A program made the translations under genes and the position numbers. This document shows, piece by piece, positions 22,166 to 33,307 of a stretch of 64,000 nucleotides of DNA (its first letter is position 1; the number at the start of each line of letters is the position of its first letter). Under the pieces are notes generated by a model. It saw only the letters and a list, made by a program, of their open reading frames with translations, searched no databases and was not told where the DNA came from. Origin of the DNA: Anticarsia gemmatalis (lineage: Eukaryota > Arthropoda > Insecta > Lepidoptera > Erebidae). The stretch is from NCBI RefSeq assembly GCF_050436995.1, contig NC_134774.1, positions 1,796,501 through 1,860,500 of the forward strand, read 5' to 3'.

Positions 22166-23095
22166 GAGAAAAAACAACAAAATCATTGCAATAATATGTC
22201 TTCCTATTACTTTGTGTAATAAGGCAGATGACGGCACGAGGATGTGGCAGAAATAGTACATTATATTGAAGGGTGAAAATGAAAATTCGTAATGAATAAA
22301 AGGTTTTTATTTTTCCATGAATTTACAGTTGTACACGAATTATATGAACATTTAGGTAAAATAGAATTTGTAGCCATGTGGCGTAAAAATCCATAGGTAC
22401 CATAGAATTTCTAGAAAAATATTTAAGTCAGGATATAGGTATTAAAAAATAGATTACAGGAAATCTTTTTCAAAATGGCTGCTGTGTCGTCAAAATTACT
22501 AGGGTACTTCTAACTTTAAGGTAGGGTTTAAATTTTTTATCTTACTGTATAAACTACATTATTTTATTATATTTAGCAATAAGTAGAAACGATTAAATGC
22601 AAAAAGACGAATAAATTTAGCATTTAAACTTAAAATACAGTGGAGTTTTGGCGCCAATTTTGACGTATACTAATTCGTCGATAAACCTTTTTTTTTTTTT
22701 AGAAAAGAGGCTGTATTCGTTAGGTTCGTATTAAAGCTACTAAGTAGTTTTTAGAAATTATCTTAGACTCTCTTTTTGCATTTAATCCTATAATATTAAG
22801 TTGTAAAATAAAGTTATTGAATATTTATTACAGATTTTTATTTAAAGTTCTTACCACATAGATTGTATCTATCCTTACTTCTAGGCTTGGCACATATCAC
22901 ATATGTAAAAAAACGAATATCTATTTTTTTCGTAAAATTAAAATTAAATTCACAAACGAACCTGTAAAATAATAGCGCTACCTACAGCGCAAGCAACTGG
23001 CAAAAATATAAGTAAATAGAAAACAAAAATCCTTTACACTTACTCCATATAATTATCTATATTTATTACAACTACTAATACTTCAAATAAATTAT
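22166..23095. other. No gene recognised; AT-rich sequence left of the mariner remnant
   Basis: AT-rich with a poly-T run near 22690; part of it (about 23040-23095) may be the 3' end of the mariner element. The mariner terminal inverted repeat could not be identified. Confidence 0.35.
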
Positions 23096-23724
23096 TTAGG
23101 CGATCAAATAGTCTCCCCGTTTCTTAATGCATTGTACCCACCGCTTTTCCATTTCAGCAAGAGCGCGTTTTAAAACAGGACCTTCGATCTGTTCCAAAAA
23201 CTGAGTGGTACGATCTATTACTTCATCCTCCGAAGCATAAGCACCTTGAAGAGATCTCCTTAACAAAGGAAATAAGTAATAATCAGACGGAGATAAATCT
23301 GGCGAGTGTGGTGGATGTTCGAGAATTTCAAATCCTAGTAAACATGCTTTTCCCACCGTTACTGGCGAACTCAGAGGCAGCGGATAAGTGATGTGTAATA
23401 AGGTTTTCTCCGCTCCTTCATTGTAATGCATCTCGTTCATTTTAACATATAATCTTTCGAGCATACTGTTGTATGCGTCACCTGATAGGTCTTCAAAATG
23501 TTGAAGGTATTCAATGTAAAGAATTCCTTTCGAATCCCAAAACAGAGCCAGTAAAATTTTACTTGTTTCCGTCGTTTCGGATTCCCGATCCGAATCGCCG
23601 TTCGTTTCCGTATTAGACAAAGAATAATGAATCCATATATAATCATTAGTAATAATCCGATTCAAAAATTGTTGAGGACTTTTCGTGTATAACGCCAAAT
23701 TGGTCTTGGCTACTCTAACTCTAT
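23096..23724 (-). pseudogene. mariner transposase, C-terminal half (interrupted gene)
   Basis: The minus-strand frame from the 8-bp target duplication down to the stop reads as the catalytic part of a mariner transposase. The region corresponding to the usual TGDE(T)WIHY motif reads TNDYIWIHY. The family's HDNA(P) block is replaced by HITYPLPL, so the second catalytic Asp is gone. The PPHSPDLSPSDYYLFPLLRR block, with the third Asp, is well preserved. The tail ends KRGDYLIA, close to the usual ending. With the 26816-27214 half it makes a mariner gene of ordinary length. The missing catalytic residue and the insertion make it inactive. Its few starting residues upstream of 23724 belong to the inserted element's terminus. 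Confidence 0.85.
23717..23724. repeat. Target-site duplication (left), AACTCTAT
   Basis: AACTCTAT at 23717-23724 directly abuts the left terminus of the inserted element. It is repeated exactly at 26816-26823 beyond the right terminus. Confidence 0.9.
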
Positions 23725-24395
23725 GTGTGTGTGTGAATTGAGTGAGCACCCTAAATAAAATTCAATAATATATACTAGTCATTTAGTAAAAGGTGTGAAA
23801 CAATTGTAAAAACAATCTTACAATTTGTAAAAATATAAAACATGAGATATATCAGTAAATGAATGCTCACTCAGTTCGCACATACGACCACCCTGAATCT
23901 CAGAACGTATGAAGATTTCATGTAAGATTTATGTACTACTCTTTAGTAAAACCTTTATAAAGTTGTCGTTTTAGATATCAATCGCCAAGGGCCGTATAAA
24001 AAAAAATTACAAATACTTTCATATGCTCACTCAATTCACACACTTTGAAAGGACCCGATTTCTTATGAACAAACCATAATTTCATTTTGTTATAAATCTT
24101 GTTTTATTAAAAGGTATACACGTGATTTTGTAAAATACAAAGCGAACCATAAATGTAGCACGTTTTGTAATAGTTAATTAATATAAGTGCTCACTCAATC
24201 CACACAATTCTGAAATGTTATAAACGTTAATATCTTTGAATTTATAAGGATTAGAAAGCTATAAATTGTGCTAGTTTTAGTAAAGAAAAGTTACTAAAGA
24301 TTTGCCATTTTACATTTAGTACTCTCAGTTTACTCTAAAAGATATTCAACTGTTTGTGTTTCAATGAAAATCTGCCATACTGTAGGGTTGTCACG
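23725..24395 (+). repeat. Left long terminal inverted repeat
   Basis: 671 bp, ending inward at CATACTGTAGGGTTGTCACG. Subterminal motif TGCTCACTCAATTCACAC (or close variants) lies at 23864, 24024 and 24188, in the orientation opposite to the terminal copy at about 23732-23749. Confidence 0.85.
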
Positions 24396-24599
24396 CTGGA
24401 CATTTTTGCTGAACTAAAATTTTATTTAACTAAAATTTGTATAGATATGTACAAAAAAGCGAAGTCAATGCGGCCTGCTACATGTGTATGGCTAAGACCA
24501 TATAAATGAATAAGTTAGATGCCATTGCGTCAAAAACCATTTCTTCGGGTGTGTATGAGTTCGGATTATCATCATTTCATGCCCGCATAAATGTGATGG

Positions 24600-25026
24600 A
24601 ATAATTTTTACACATACTGTATCGTCTCGACTTCAAAAAGTGGTCTGCTAGAGGAGAAGGCCATCAAGAGTTATTGCATCCACAAAAAAAACTCGTCCAA
24701 GATGATTCAAAGATGATCATTGCATTAGATCAAGACATAATACGCAGATTTGCTGTGATTCTGAGAGCTATCACATCTGGAGAGTTTGTAGACGTGCCGT
24801 AATTAAAGAATACGCTATAACAACCGCTGAAAAATACGTGGAACTGTATGATGGGTACTACATATCATCAACCGTCCACAAATTGTTGATTCACGGAGGG
24901 AACATAATTGCACAAAATGCTATTGTACCAATTGGAAGTCTTTCGGAAGAAGCTTCAGAGGCCCGAAACAAAGATTATACGAGATTCAGAGAACACCATT
25001 TGAAGAGGAGTAGTACGATTTTGTGA
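24600..25026 (+). pseudogene. Coding remnant of the inserted element (SEEASEARNKDYTRFREHH motif)
   Basis: Two plus-strand pieces look coding. Around 24630-24800 one frame reads YRLDFKKWSARGEGHQELLH...IIRRFAVILRAITSGE. After a frameshift and stop, 24800-25026 reads ...TAEKYVELYDGYYISSTVHK, LLIHGGNIIAQNAIVPIGSL and SEEASEARNKDYTRFREHH, then a stop at 25024-25026. The 'PIGSLSEEASEARNKDYTRFREHH' style of block resembles a conserved stretch seen in many unannotated arthropod proteins. I recall it only as a pattern and cannot name the family. Further debris with an SSTADFRSTV-like reading lies near 25410-25450. The likely role is the transposase of this element family, now broken; that is inference. 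Confidence 0.5.
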
Positions 25027-26144
25027 TTTCTTAGAACGTTTTGGTCTAAGCATAAAAAATATTATAAATTACACTTGTTATTGTCATACTTAAGCATTTA
25101 AATGTATCATAAACAAAATATTTTTTTTGAAAATTTTGACGATTTTTAGAAAAAAAATCGCAAGTGATGCCGCGATATAAAGTATGTCAAAAATTCACAA
25201 ATAAATAGTACTATATCAGTGTGCAAGGATATAACGGCCAACCTTGCGATTCCAGAGATATTCTCATTTTTCATGTCAGCTCCATACAAAATTTTCTTAA
25301 AAAAATTATAACTCTTCCATTTGTGCACACAATTACGTCATATGACATTTTATAGAACAGTAATGATCAGCAGAATACATTTCCATCAAAAAAAATAACA
25401 TTCACGACATCGAGATCCTATGTCTTCTACAGCCGATTTTCGATCCACAGTGCGCCACCGTGGTACGGCAAAACGATCTTACATTTAAAAAACGTAGAAA
25501 AGAAATACTAAAACTATATTTATCCCCTTCAAACATATTTGACATTGAAGCTGATGAAACGAGACGACGATCTAATGCACACACTTGAATAAGTGGTTGA
25601 TATAGGCCAGAGAGCACCATAAACAACATCTGACCCAACGACATGTTCCTTTATGACCAATATTGTAAATACTTTTTTAACTAATTTTAAAGATTTGAGT
25701 ATATTTTACAGTTGGATTTTAATGTCATTATTCATTAACTACACGATAAGACCTTTCGTCATATTATTATTTTTGCCTAAAAATATTTATTAGACTTTCT
25801 TCAAACACATGCCTAAAGCACACAATATTCAGATTAAACCGACTATTGTGCTAGCACTATCAAATATTATTTGTGGTTTATTGTTTTAATCTATAGCAAA
25901 TTTTATGTAGATTTCAAATATATAAGGTATGTCTAGGGTGTTAGTATTAAAATATGACGGAATCGACGCTTAAATGCCAACCGCCAATTCAATTTCGCGC
26001 GCCATTTTTGGCCCGGACGCTTAACGGTATATTTGAATTTTGACGTGGGGCGCTCGAGAGGATAATCCGAAACTAGGTGCGTATTATTATGAGGGTAGTT
26101 TAGTAAAATTAACAAAATATGGATAAGGCTGCGTTCGGAAATAC

Positions 26145-26815
26145 CGTGACAACCCTACAGTATGGCAGATTTTCATTGAAACACAAACAGTTGAATATCT
26201 TTTAGAGTAAACTGAGAGTACTAAATGTAAAATGGCAAATCTTTAGTAACTTTTCTTTACTAAAATTAGCACAATTTATAGCTTTCTAATCCTTATAAAT
26301 TCAAAGATATTAACGTTTATAACTTTTCAGAATTGTGTGGATTGAGTGACCACTTATATTAATTAACTATTACAAAACGTGCTACATTTATGGTTCGCTT
26401 TGTATTTTACAAAATCACGTGTATACCTTTTAATAAAACAAGATTTATAACAAAATGAAATTATGGTTTGTTCATAAGAAATCGGGTCCTTTCAAAGTGT
26501 GTGAATTGAGTGAGCATATGAAAGTATTTGTAATTTTTTTTTATACGGCCCTTGGCGATTGATATCTAAAACGACAACTTTATAAAGGTTTTACTAAAGA
26601 GTAGTACATAAATCTTACATGAATTCTTCATACGTTCTGAGATTCAGGGTGGTCGTATGTGCGAACTGAGTGAGCATTCATTAACTGATATATCTCATGT
26701 TTTATCTTTTTACAAATTGTAAGATTGTTTTTACAATTGTTTCACACCTTTTACTAAATGACTAGTATATATTATTAAATTTTATTTAGGGTGCTCACTC
26801 AATTCACACACACAC
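26145..26815 (-). repeat. Right long terminal inverted repeat
   Basis: 671 bp, the reverse complement of 23725-24395 with scattered differences. Subterminal motif copies lie at 26335-26352, 26499-26516 and 26659-26676, plus the terminal copy at 26792-26809. Confidence 0.85.
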
Positions 26816-26823
26816 AACTCTAT
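26816..26823. repeat. Target-site duplication (right), AACTCTAT
   Basis: Exact copy of 23717-23724, immediately outside the right terminus of the long-TIR element. Confidence 0.9.
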
Positions 26824-27214
26824 TTAGTCTCTGCTCAGCTGTCAAAATCGCGGGCACCCATCGCGAAAATATATGCCGCATTTGCAACTCGTTGTACAAA
26901 ATCCGAGAAATTATATTTAAGCTCTTTTCAAACAAAACTTCCAATTCATTGAATTGTATTCGGCTATCGAGCAAAACCATTTCGTGAATTTTCTCAATCA
27001 TGTCTAACACCCGAGACATAGTTTTATCAAATTTCTTCTTGTCCAAACGCTCACTTGCGTTCTGATTGCGAAAGAGCATCGTCCATTTTTTTATTGTGAG
27101 TAGTTTAGGCGCGGACGGCCCTAATGTATTGTCAAAATCTTCTTTTATTTCGCTCGAAGTCATCCTCTTCTTGCAGAGATATTTTATTACCGCTTTTAAT
27201 TCACTCCGGTCCAT
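26816..27214 (-). pseudogene. mariner transposase, N-terminal half (interrupted gene)
   Basis: On the minus strand an ATG at 27214 opens MDRSELKAVIKYLCKKRMTS, the typical N-terminal helix-turn-helix of mariner transposases. Next come KKWTMLFRNQNASE (second HTH) and the linker, where RWVPAILTAEQR matches the family's conserved WVPHxL(T) box. The frame then runs into the inserted element two codons after the 8-bp duplication. Read across one copy of ATAGAGTT (the duplication on this strand), the frame joins that of the 23096-23724 half, so the insertion happened in an open gene. Confidence 0.85.
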
Positions 27215-28057
27215 GTTTATGGCGTATTAACACTGCTGTAAGGTTAATAAATTATTTTGATTGATTCGTTCACTGGCGCAGTGCACTGCAACTGCGCAAG
27301 TGCAGACTTTTTTTAGCTCCAATGTAGCACACTAGGGTTATGAATTGATGAGCAGAGACATCTGTTGAGGCTGATTTCAATCTAGGATGAAGGTCAGTAG
27401 CTTAATAAGTCCCGCTTTATTCACAAAGGGGTAAGCAGAGACTATCGAACACTTGCTATTTAGCTATTTACTTATAGCGTCACCGACGCCCAGCGGTTTG
27501 CCCGCACAACGAAAACAAAACATACAAGTAGGTATCTACCTATGTGTACTAAAGAAGGAACATTTTAATACTGCGGTCTCTTTTATCTAAATGTTCTTCA
27601 TCTTGAAATCGCATACAAAACGAGCGGCACAGGTACAACTATATGAAGCCAAGCTAAATAGCAAGTCTTTGTTTAATATTATGTATCGTAATTTTAGATA
27701 AAACGTAATGATAATGAAGTTAAACAAAAAAATATTTTAGTATCAATGCTAGCAGCAACAAGAAAATACTTGTTCCTACAATTAAATTGCCTACTTTCTT
27801 TTGCTTATAGCAGGACATAGCAGATAGCAACAAAATAACAGCTATAGTAATATATCGAAGTAAACGTAACTGGCCATAACGCGGCAACCCCATATCAAAA
27901 CGTCAAATTAATTTCAAAATGGTTTATCGCGAAACGGTAAAACATTGTCTTGATATTTTGAATTAAAACCTATAAAAGTGGTGTTATTTTGTATGAAAAT
28001 TATTAATTTGTGAGTAAAAGTTTGTGTGAAAGTGTAGTGTAGCTTAAATCGTTCAAA
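27215..28057. other. Mariner 5' flank and upstream region of the CENP-N-like gene
   Basis: 27215 to about 27350 should be the untranslated 5' end of the mariner; its terminal repeat was not recognised. The rest is AT-rich with no repeats recognised. The promoter and 5' UTR of the gene beginning at 28058 should lie in about 27850-28057. Confidence 0.4.
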
Positions 28058-31000
28058 ATGCAGAGCTCGACGAAAAATAGTAAGTTATAATGTTTATTGT
28101 TAGTTACCAAAGCTTGTTTGTATTGTATTTTTAATATTATGCTTTTTCTGCGTAAAACTTTATGGCCATTAGACAAGTATATTATTACTTGTAGCCTAAA
28201 AATTGAGCTTATATATCTAAATTATGGTTTATTAGGATAATTTAGGTAAACAATTTTGTCTATCATATATTATAATGTTTTTATTTTGTTTTAGTACACA
28301 AGTTTTAGTTTTTTGATACATATCGTTTGTTATTAACTGTATGTAATACGTGTACAGTTAAAACTCAGCAGTTATTTAGTTAACCAAGTGAGTTTAACTA
28401 TGAATTTCGCCATTAACAACATTAGTCCCATGTAATAAGGGCCAGCTCATGACCATATACCAGGCAATCTACCAAACTTTGGATTACTATAGAGGTGATA
28501 TATACTACTAGCTGACCCGCGCAACTTCGCTTGCGTCACATAAGAGAGAATGGGTGACATTTTTCCCCGTTTTTGTAATATTTTTTGCTGGTACTCTGCT
28601 CCTATTGATCGAAGCGTGATGATATATTTCTTGCTTATTATGTTGTTTCATTTAAATAACTTTTAACATTATTACAGAAATAGCGGAACTCCAAACCATC
28701 ATAACAAAGATGCCTCTGGAAGTGTTCTGTGTGGCCGCTCTCCCGGAGTTCGGAGTGCGTTGGAGAGAGGTGTCCAGAGCTGTACGTAACGCACGGTTGC
28801 CGATGCAGCCGGCGAGTGTGGCTCGAGTGCTGTGCAGACATGTGTCTAAAGCACTCAGTGGGGAAGAGATTGAGGATATTGTGGCTAGGCTGAGATTGAA
28901 ATGTAAGTATTAACATGGCCTGTTGGCATAGTGGTATTTGAACTGAGTGTCACTGTTCTTTGGAAGGCTTATTAAAAGATGTTGTCCATTAAGATAACAG
29001 TTGTTAAATCAAGTTAAAGGCCTTTTGGGATGCTTGAACTACATTAACACTTGGTTGATGAACCAATGAAAAAATATAAAACTCTTAACAGTGTTTTCAG
29101 ATGCTTCTGTGTCTTGTAGAGTATGTAAAGCTATCAGTCCTGACCTCTCACTGGTCATGTCAGTTTTAAGTCATACCAGACTATGAGAGTGACGTTATAG
29201 AGAGTATCTGTGTACACACTATCTTCTTATTAGGCCTTTGATGAGGCTTAACGACTGTTATTGTAATTGACAACAACTGGGACTTTTTACGTGCCCTTCG
29301 CAGCACGGAGACGCCCATTTCAAATACCACTATGCGATCACCCATCTATGAAATTACCGCGCCAAGGTTTGCTTGACCCACAGATCGTTTACCAGTCAGC
29401 GCAACTAGCTGTGGACGCCTCGACTGAACTATGAGAGTGATGTAATAGAAAGTGTAACTGTGTATTGTACACACGATACTATAAACAAACACAGTTGACT
29501 GGTTTCAACAAATCTGCTATAGTTATTTTACTATTAACAACAACTCTCATTCTCTACTTTCCAGTAATAGCAACACAGACCCGCACATGGCATGTCATAC
29601 GCCTGACAGACAAACAGACAGACGAGCCTGTAACAAACACTATCAGAGCACTACCTGGGAGACTGATGCAAGCTTTGAGGAAGAATAAGAAGGGCATGAG
29701 ACCTGAGGTATGGACAATTTAAATATTTACCCTCTTATTCATAAGCACACTATAAACCTTAGTTAAAAAGCTACTATATTATGTTTTCTCCCTCATTACG
29801 GGAGGAGACGTTAATGGGTTAAATTTATATTTTATTTATATATTTTTTCTTTATATTTTCAGATTCAAACATCTCTCCTCGGTGACCTGATGTATATATC
29901 GGTGCAATTAGTATCAGATCATAAGGAAGGCTCTGTTTTATACGTGGCCACACCGCCCGGAGAGCCCGTAGCTTTGGTGTCTAGTACCACTATGATAGGA
30001 CTTATCAAGGCTTGTGTTGAAGGTAATATATTTTTTATTTATTTACTTGTTATAGCAGTAACAAATACATGTATAAAGACGTCTATTATACCAGAAAAGG
30101 TATGAAATGGTGCATTTCGCCATTAACAATGATAGTCCTTTGTAATAGGGAGCAAGCTTATTGCCATATACCAAACTACTATTTATAGAAAAAAATCTTC
30201 TATATCTATAAAACTCTTCCGTTAAACTACTGAGCGTACAAACTTGACATCTGCTATGAAGATTCCTTAGCCAGTGTAGAGGAGCTCTAAGAGGATTTTT
30301 GGAAATCTCCCATGAGGACGTAAAAACGGGGAAATGCTTTTAAATGAATAGCGATAAGAATGTTTTAACGAAATAGGCAACATAGGCGAAATCGCGGGCA
30401 GCCGCTACTCCAATATTACTAAATTAAAAAATCCAGATTGTACTCTGTCCAACCTGGGAATAGAACGGGACCAAGTGTTCAGTACCTGTAAACCTATGCA
30501 CTATCTGTATCAAATAGCAGAATAGTTTATTAGCGTATAGCATCGCAATAAACTCCCTCACGGGGCGGATTTACCCTCGTGGGGACACATAAAAAAACCT
30601 ATGCACTAATATACTCTTTTTTCCACAGCTCTAGGTTACAAGAAGCATGAAAACGCCCACCTCTACGGCAAAGACATTCCATCTCTTTTACACATCACGA
30701 ACGGATCGACGAACTTACCCGAACATTTGGCGGAAATACCCGAATACGCACCTATGCCAGTCATCACTACTACGGGCATAGATTATACAAACAAAATCTA
30801 TGATGAAAATTACGTAGAAAATTTATTAGGCCCTAATCCTCCGTTAATTACAGATTTGAATATAAAAACAACTAAATTGTTTTTCGATACTAATCGCTTG
30901 AATAAAAGTATTAATTTGAATGTATGTATAAAGACTGATGATGTAGCTAAAAGTTTAAAATCTTGGGTGTCGAAAGGCGCGTTGGCGCCGACTAGTGAGT

Positions 31001-31065
31001 TTTTCCATATTTTTAGAGAGTTGAGGTCGAATAAGATTAGTTATGTGAATGAAGATTCTGATTGA
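28058..31065 (+). CDS. CENPN: CENP-N (inner kinetochore, CCAN) homologue, five exons, 328 aa
   Basis: Exons 28058-28079, 28678-28902, 29565-29707, 29863-30022 and 30629-31065 have GT-AG borders and phases 1,1,0,1, and give 329 codons including the stop. Human CENP-N is 339 aa. The N-terminal part (ITKMPLEVFCVAALPEFGVR...) has the all-helical pyrin-like look of the family. The middle (ISVQLVSD...SVLYVATPPGEPVALVSSTT...ALGYKKHENAHLYGKDIPSL) parallels the family's 'VVYYSQTPYAFTSS...ALT...' region. The C-terminal block SLKSWVSKGALAPTSEFFHI + LRSNKISYVNED parallels 'ALKSLAPAGIADAPLSPLL...NKRMNYFKIRD'. In vertebrates CENP-N reads CENP-A nucleosomes and pairs with CENP-L. Lepidoptera are reported to lack CENP-A, so the partner must differ. 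Exon 1 encodes only seven codons plus one base. Recognition is by remembered similarity; exon 1 is the least certain part. Fragments of Helitron and SINE A lie in the introns. Confidence 0.75.
28506..28635 (-). mobile_element. Truncated Helitron in intron 1 of the CENP-N-like gene
   Basis: ACTAGCTGACCCGCGCAACT at the left; truncated about 130 bp in, just before the acceptor of exon 2. Confidence 0.65.
29090..29410 (-). repeat. SINE fragments in intron 2 (families F and A)
   Basis: 29229-29406 is a reverse family-A copy (AGGCTTAACGACTGTTATTG to GATCGTTTACCAGTCAGCGC). Parts of family F (ACTATGAGAGTGACGTTATA) flank it on both sides, so the A copy appears inserted into F. Confidence 0.55.
29731..29790 (-). 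mobile_element. MITE family J fragment in intron 3
   Basis: CTCTTATTCATAAGCACACT followed by the AAAAAGCTACTATATTATGT block; truncated. Confidence 0.5.
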
Positions 31066-31097
31066 TTGTGTTTTTTAAGTTTTAAGGCTTATTATTA

Positions 31098-31632
31098 ACT
31101 AGCTGACCCGCGCAACTTCGCTTGCGTCACATAAGAGAGAATGGGTCAAAAATGTTCCCCGTTTTTGTAACATTTTTTACTGGTACTCTGCTCCTATTGG
31201 TCGTAGCGTGATGATATATAGCCTATAGCCTTCCTCGATAAATGGGCTATCTAACACTGAAAGAATTTTTCAAATCAGACCAGTAGTTCCCGAGATTAGC
31301 GCGTTCAAACAAACAAACGAACTCTTCAGCTTTATAATATTAGTATAGACTAGCTGACCCGCGCAACTTCGCTTGCGTCACCTAAGAGAATGAGTCAAAA
31401 TTTTCCCCGTTTTTGTAACATTTTTCGTTGCTACTCCGCTCCTAATGACCGTAGCGTGATGTTATATAGCCTATAGCCTTCCTCGACAAATGGGCCATCT
31501 AACACTGAAATAATTTTTCAAATCGGACCCGTAGTTCTGAGATTAGCGCGTTCAAACAAACAAACAAACAAACAAACAAACAAACAAACAAACAAACAAA
31601 CAAACTCTTCAGCTTTATAATATTAGTATAGA
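31098..31632 (-). mobile_element. Two tandem Helitrons, with (CAAA)n expansion
   Basis: Two reverse-orientation copies of the same Helitron stand head to tail: 31098-31349 (ACTAGCTGACCCGCGCAACT ... TTATAATATTAGTATAGA) and 31350-31632. The second copy carries an expanded CAAA tetranucleotide run (about 31550-31605) where other copies have two or three units. They begin 30 bp past the stop codon of the CENP-N-like gene, so its 3' UTR probably enters them. Confidence 0.75.
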
Positions 31633-31639
31633 TTAGTAT

Positions 31640-32836
31640 AGATGTTGGTTAGGGTATGAGAACTAAAGCCGTACTATAGTTCGTTAGTTGAAAAATATTT
31701 TTGTCAAATAAAGAAAGTTGTTGACCTTTTCCTATTTAATTTTGACACGAAGTGAGCAGTATCGGATAAGCGTACATTATACTCTTGAACAATAGTTACT
31801 GTCATACAAACAGACGAATTCCCCTGACAAGTTAATCGATACTTATTCACAAGTGGTGAATTCGTAGCTAAACTTAGAATAAGACTTGTCTGGTACCGCA
31901 TGCTAAGAGAATTTTGTAAAGTGTTGCGTAGTTGATGTTATAATTGTTACTGTAAATTAACTAACTGATGTTTCGAGGCATATTTTGGAAGCGCCTTAGC
32001 ATTTTGTTGGGACACTTTGGTTTTACATAAGAACTCTTTAGGATGTTAAAAAAGCCAGAATTTTGAATTTAGTGTCTGCGTTAGGGCTTTATGCGGCATC
32101 AGCATGCCTATGGATGTGAAAGGATGCATGTTTGATACGAATTTTACCGTAATAATATAATGTAACGGGTCTTAATCGCGATTGAAAATTTAAGCTTAGG
32201 ATTCCTTATTTGTTCACCCGACATTTCGATCGAATTACATCGACCGTGGTCACGGGCTGACTGATTTTAGCGTGTATTTGTTAAAACATGACTAGCACTT
32301 AATTTGAGTAAAATTTTATTATTCTGTTAGTTTATTTTATTATTTTAGATTAGGAACTTTTAGTGTATACTGTACATATGTTTTAATTTTTTTTTAAGTT
32401 GTAGACTAATATTTTTTAATAATTATGACTAATGTGTTGAATAAAATTATTGACTAATTAATTTTCTTTTATTACATACCTATATATCCCAAGGTTCTTA
32501 TCACACCGGCTGTGGCGCGTAGCGGTCTTCAGCGACGGATAGGATATTGCGGTCAATACCGCTATAAGAGCGATTGCTGCGTACCTTTTGCGAGGTTCTT
32601 AGCTTCTCGTGCGATTTTGATATCCTAATTATGTTGGGAAAGTTTAAAATCATTTTCTTCCATTCATTGGGGATTAAGAGGGGATCGGGGCATGAGGACG
32701 AGGGTGGCGACCCCATAAACTTGAACTTAAATTTCTACTGACCTCCCCTACACATAAATAATAAATTTATGTGTAGTAAAAATAATAATAATAAAATTGC
32801 GTCTTCTCAAAAACGCAAGATTAGGCCATAAGAAAC
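31640..32836. other. No gene recognised between Helitrons and MITE
   Basis: AT-rich; the short minus frames at 31704-31901 and 32501-32716 have no splice context or recognisable sequence. AATAAA-like signals occur but belong to no identified gene. Confidence 0.4.
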
Positions 32837-32982
32837 GTTCATATCTGACGGAAGATGCGTCGGGCGTAACTTAATTTGTATGGGCTTCGCACCGACGCAT
32901 CATCGGTCGAGTGTTTTTCTATACATTTGTCTGTTCGTCGCGCGACCGATAATACGCGACGTATGTTCCGTCAGATATGAAC
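32837..32982. mobile_element. MITE family N (GTTCATATCTGACGGAA termini), copy 1
   Basis: GTTCATATCTGACGGAAGAT on the left and TTCCGTCAGATATGAAC on the right form inverted termini. The interior includes GATGCGTCGGGCGTAACTTA and CGACGCATCATCGG. Copy 2 at 56230-56409 lies in the opposite orientation. Confidence 0.75.
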
Positions 32983-33307
32983 CTTTCCCTAAAAATGTAA
33001 CATTTCAATGGACTACAAGTAAATAAAATAGTATTTGAAATATTGATAAAACGAATTTATTTTTGGATCACAATAAACTGGTTTGAACCTTGCACAGAGA
33101 CAGGCTTTGCCGAATCTTTCCTTAATTATTAATAACGAATTAATAGAAGTCATACATACAAAACATCCCGCCATTTTGTTATAATGCAGACGGAAAGAGA
33201 CAAAAAACATTGTTATATTATTATTTTATTATCTTAGTTGACAACTAATGTACGTTAATTTGATAGCCAGTATTTAATGTCGCTTTATCGTAACATATCA
33301 GCATAGT

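Larger units (their letters stand above)
23725..26815. mobile_element. 3,091-bp DNA transposon with 671-bp inverted termini, inserted in mariner
   Basis: Both ends are GTGTGTGTGTGAATTGAGTG continuing AGCACCCTAAATAAAA. The terminal inverted repeats extend inward to 24395 and 26145, 671 bp on each side, differing by scattered substitutions and small changes. The element is flanked by an exact 8-bp duplication, as made by hAT, P and a few other superfamilies; the termini do not look like the usual hAT CAG start. The interior (24396-26144) holds plus-strand coding remnants (see 24600-25026) and AT-rich filler. An 18-bp motif related to the terminus is repeated three more times inside each arm. 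Element class is not recognised; probably a defective copy. Confidence 0.85.

Noticed and set aside
22160..27350. Active mariner
   Set aside because: The gene is split by a 3.1-kb insertion, lacks the second catalytic Asp in the HDNA position, and no terminal repeats were identified.
28638..28916. Minus-strand ORF of 92 codons
   Set aside because: It is the reverse complement of exon 2 of the CENP-N-like gene, whose plus-strand frame is supported by two splice sites.
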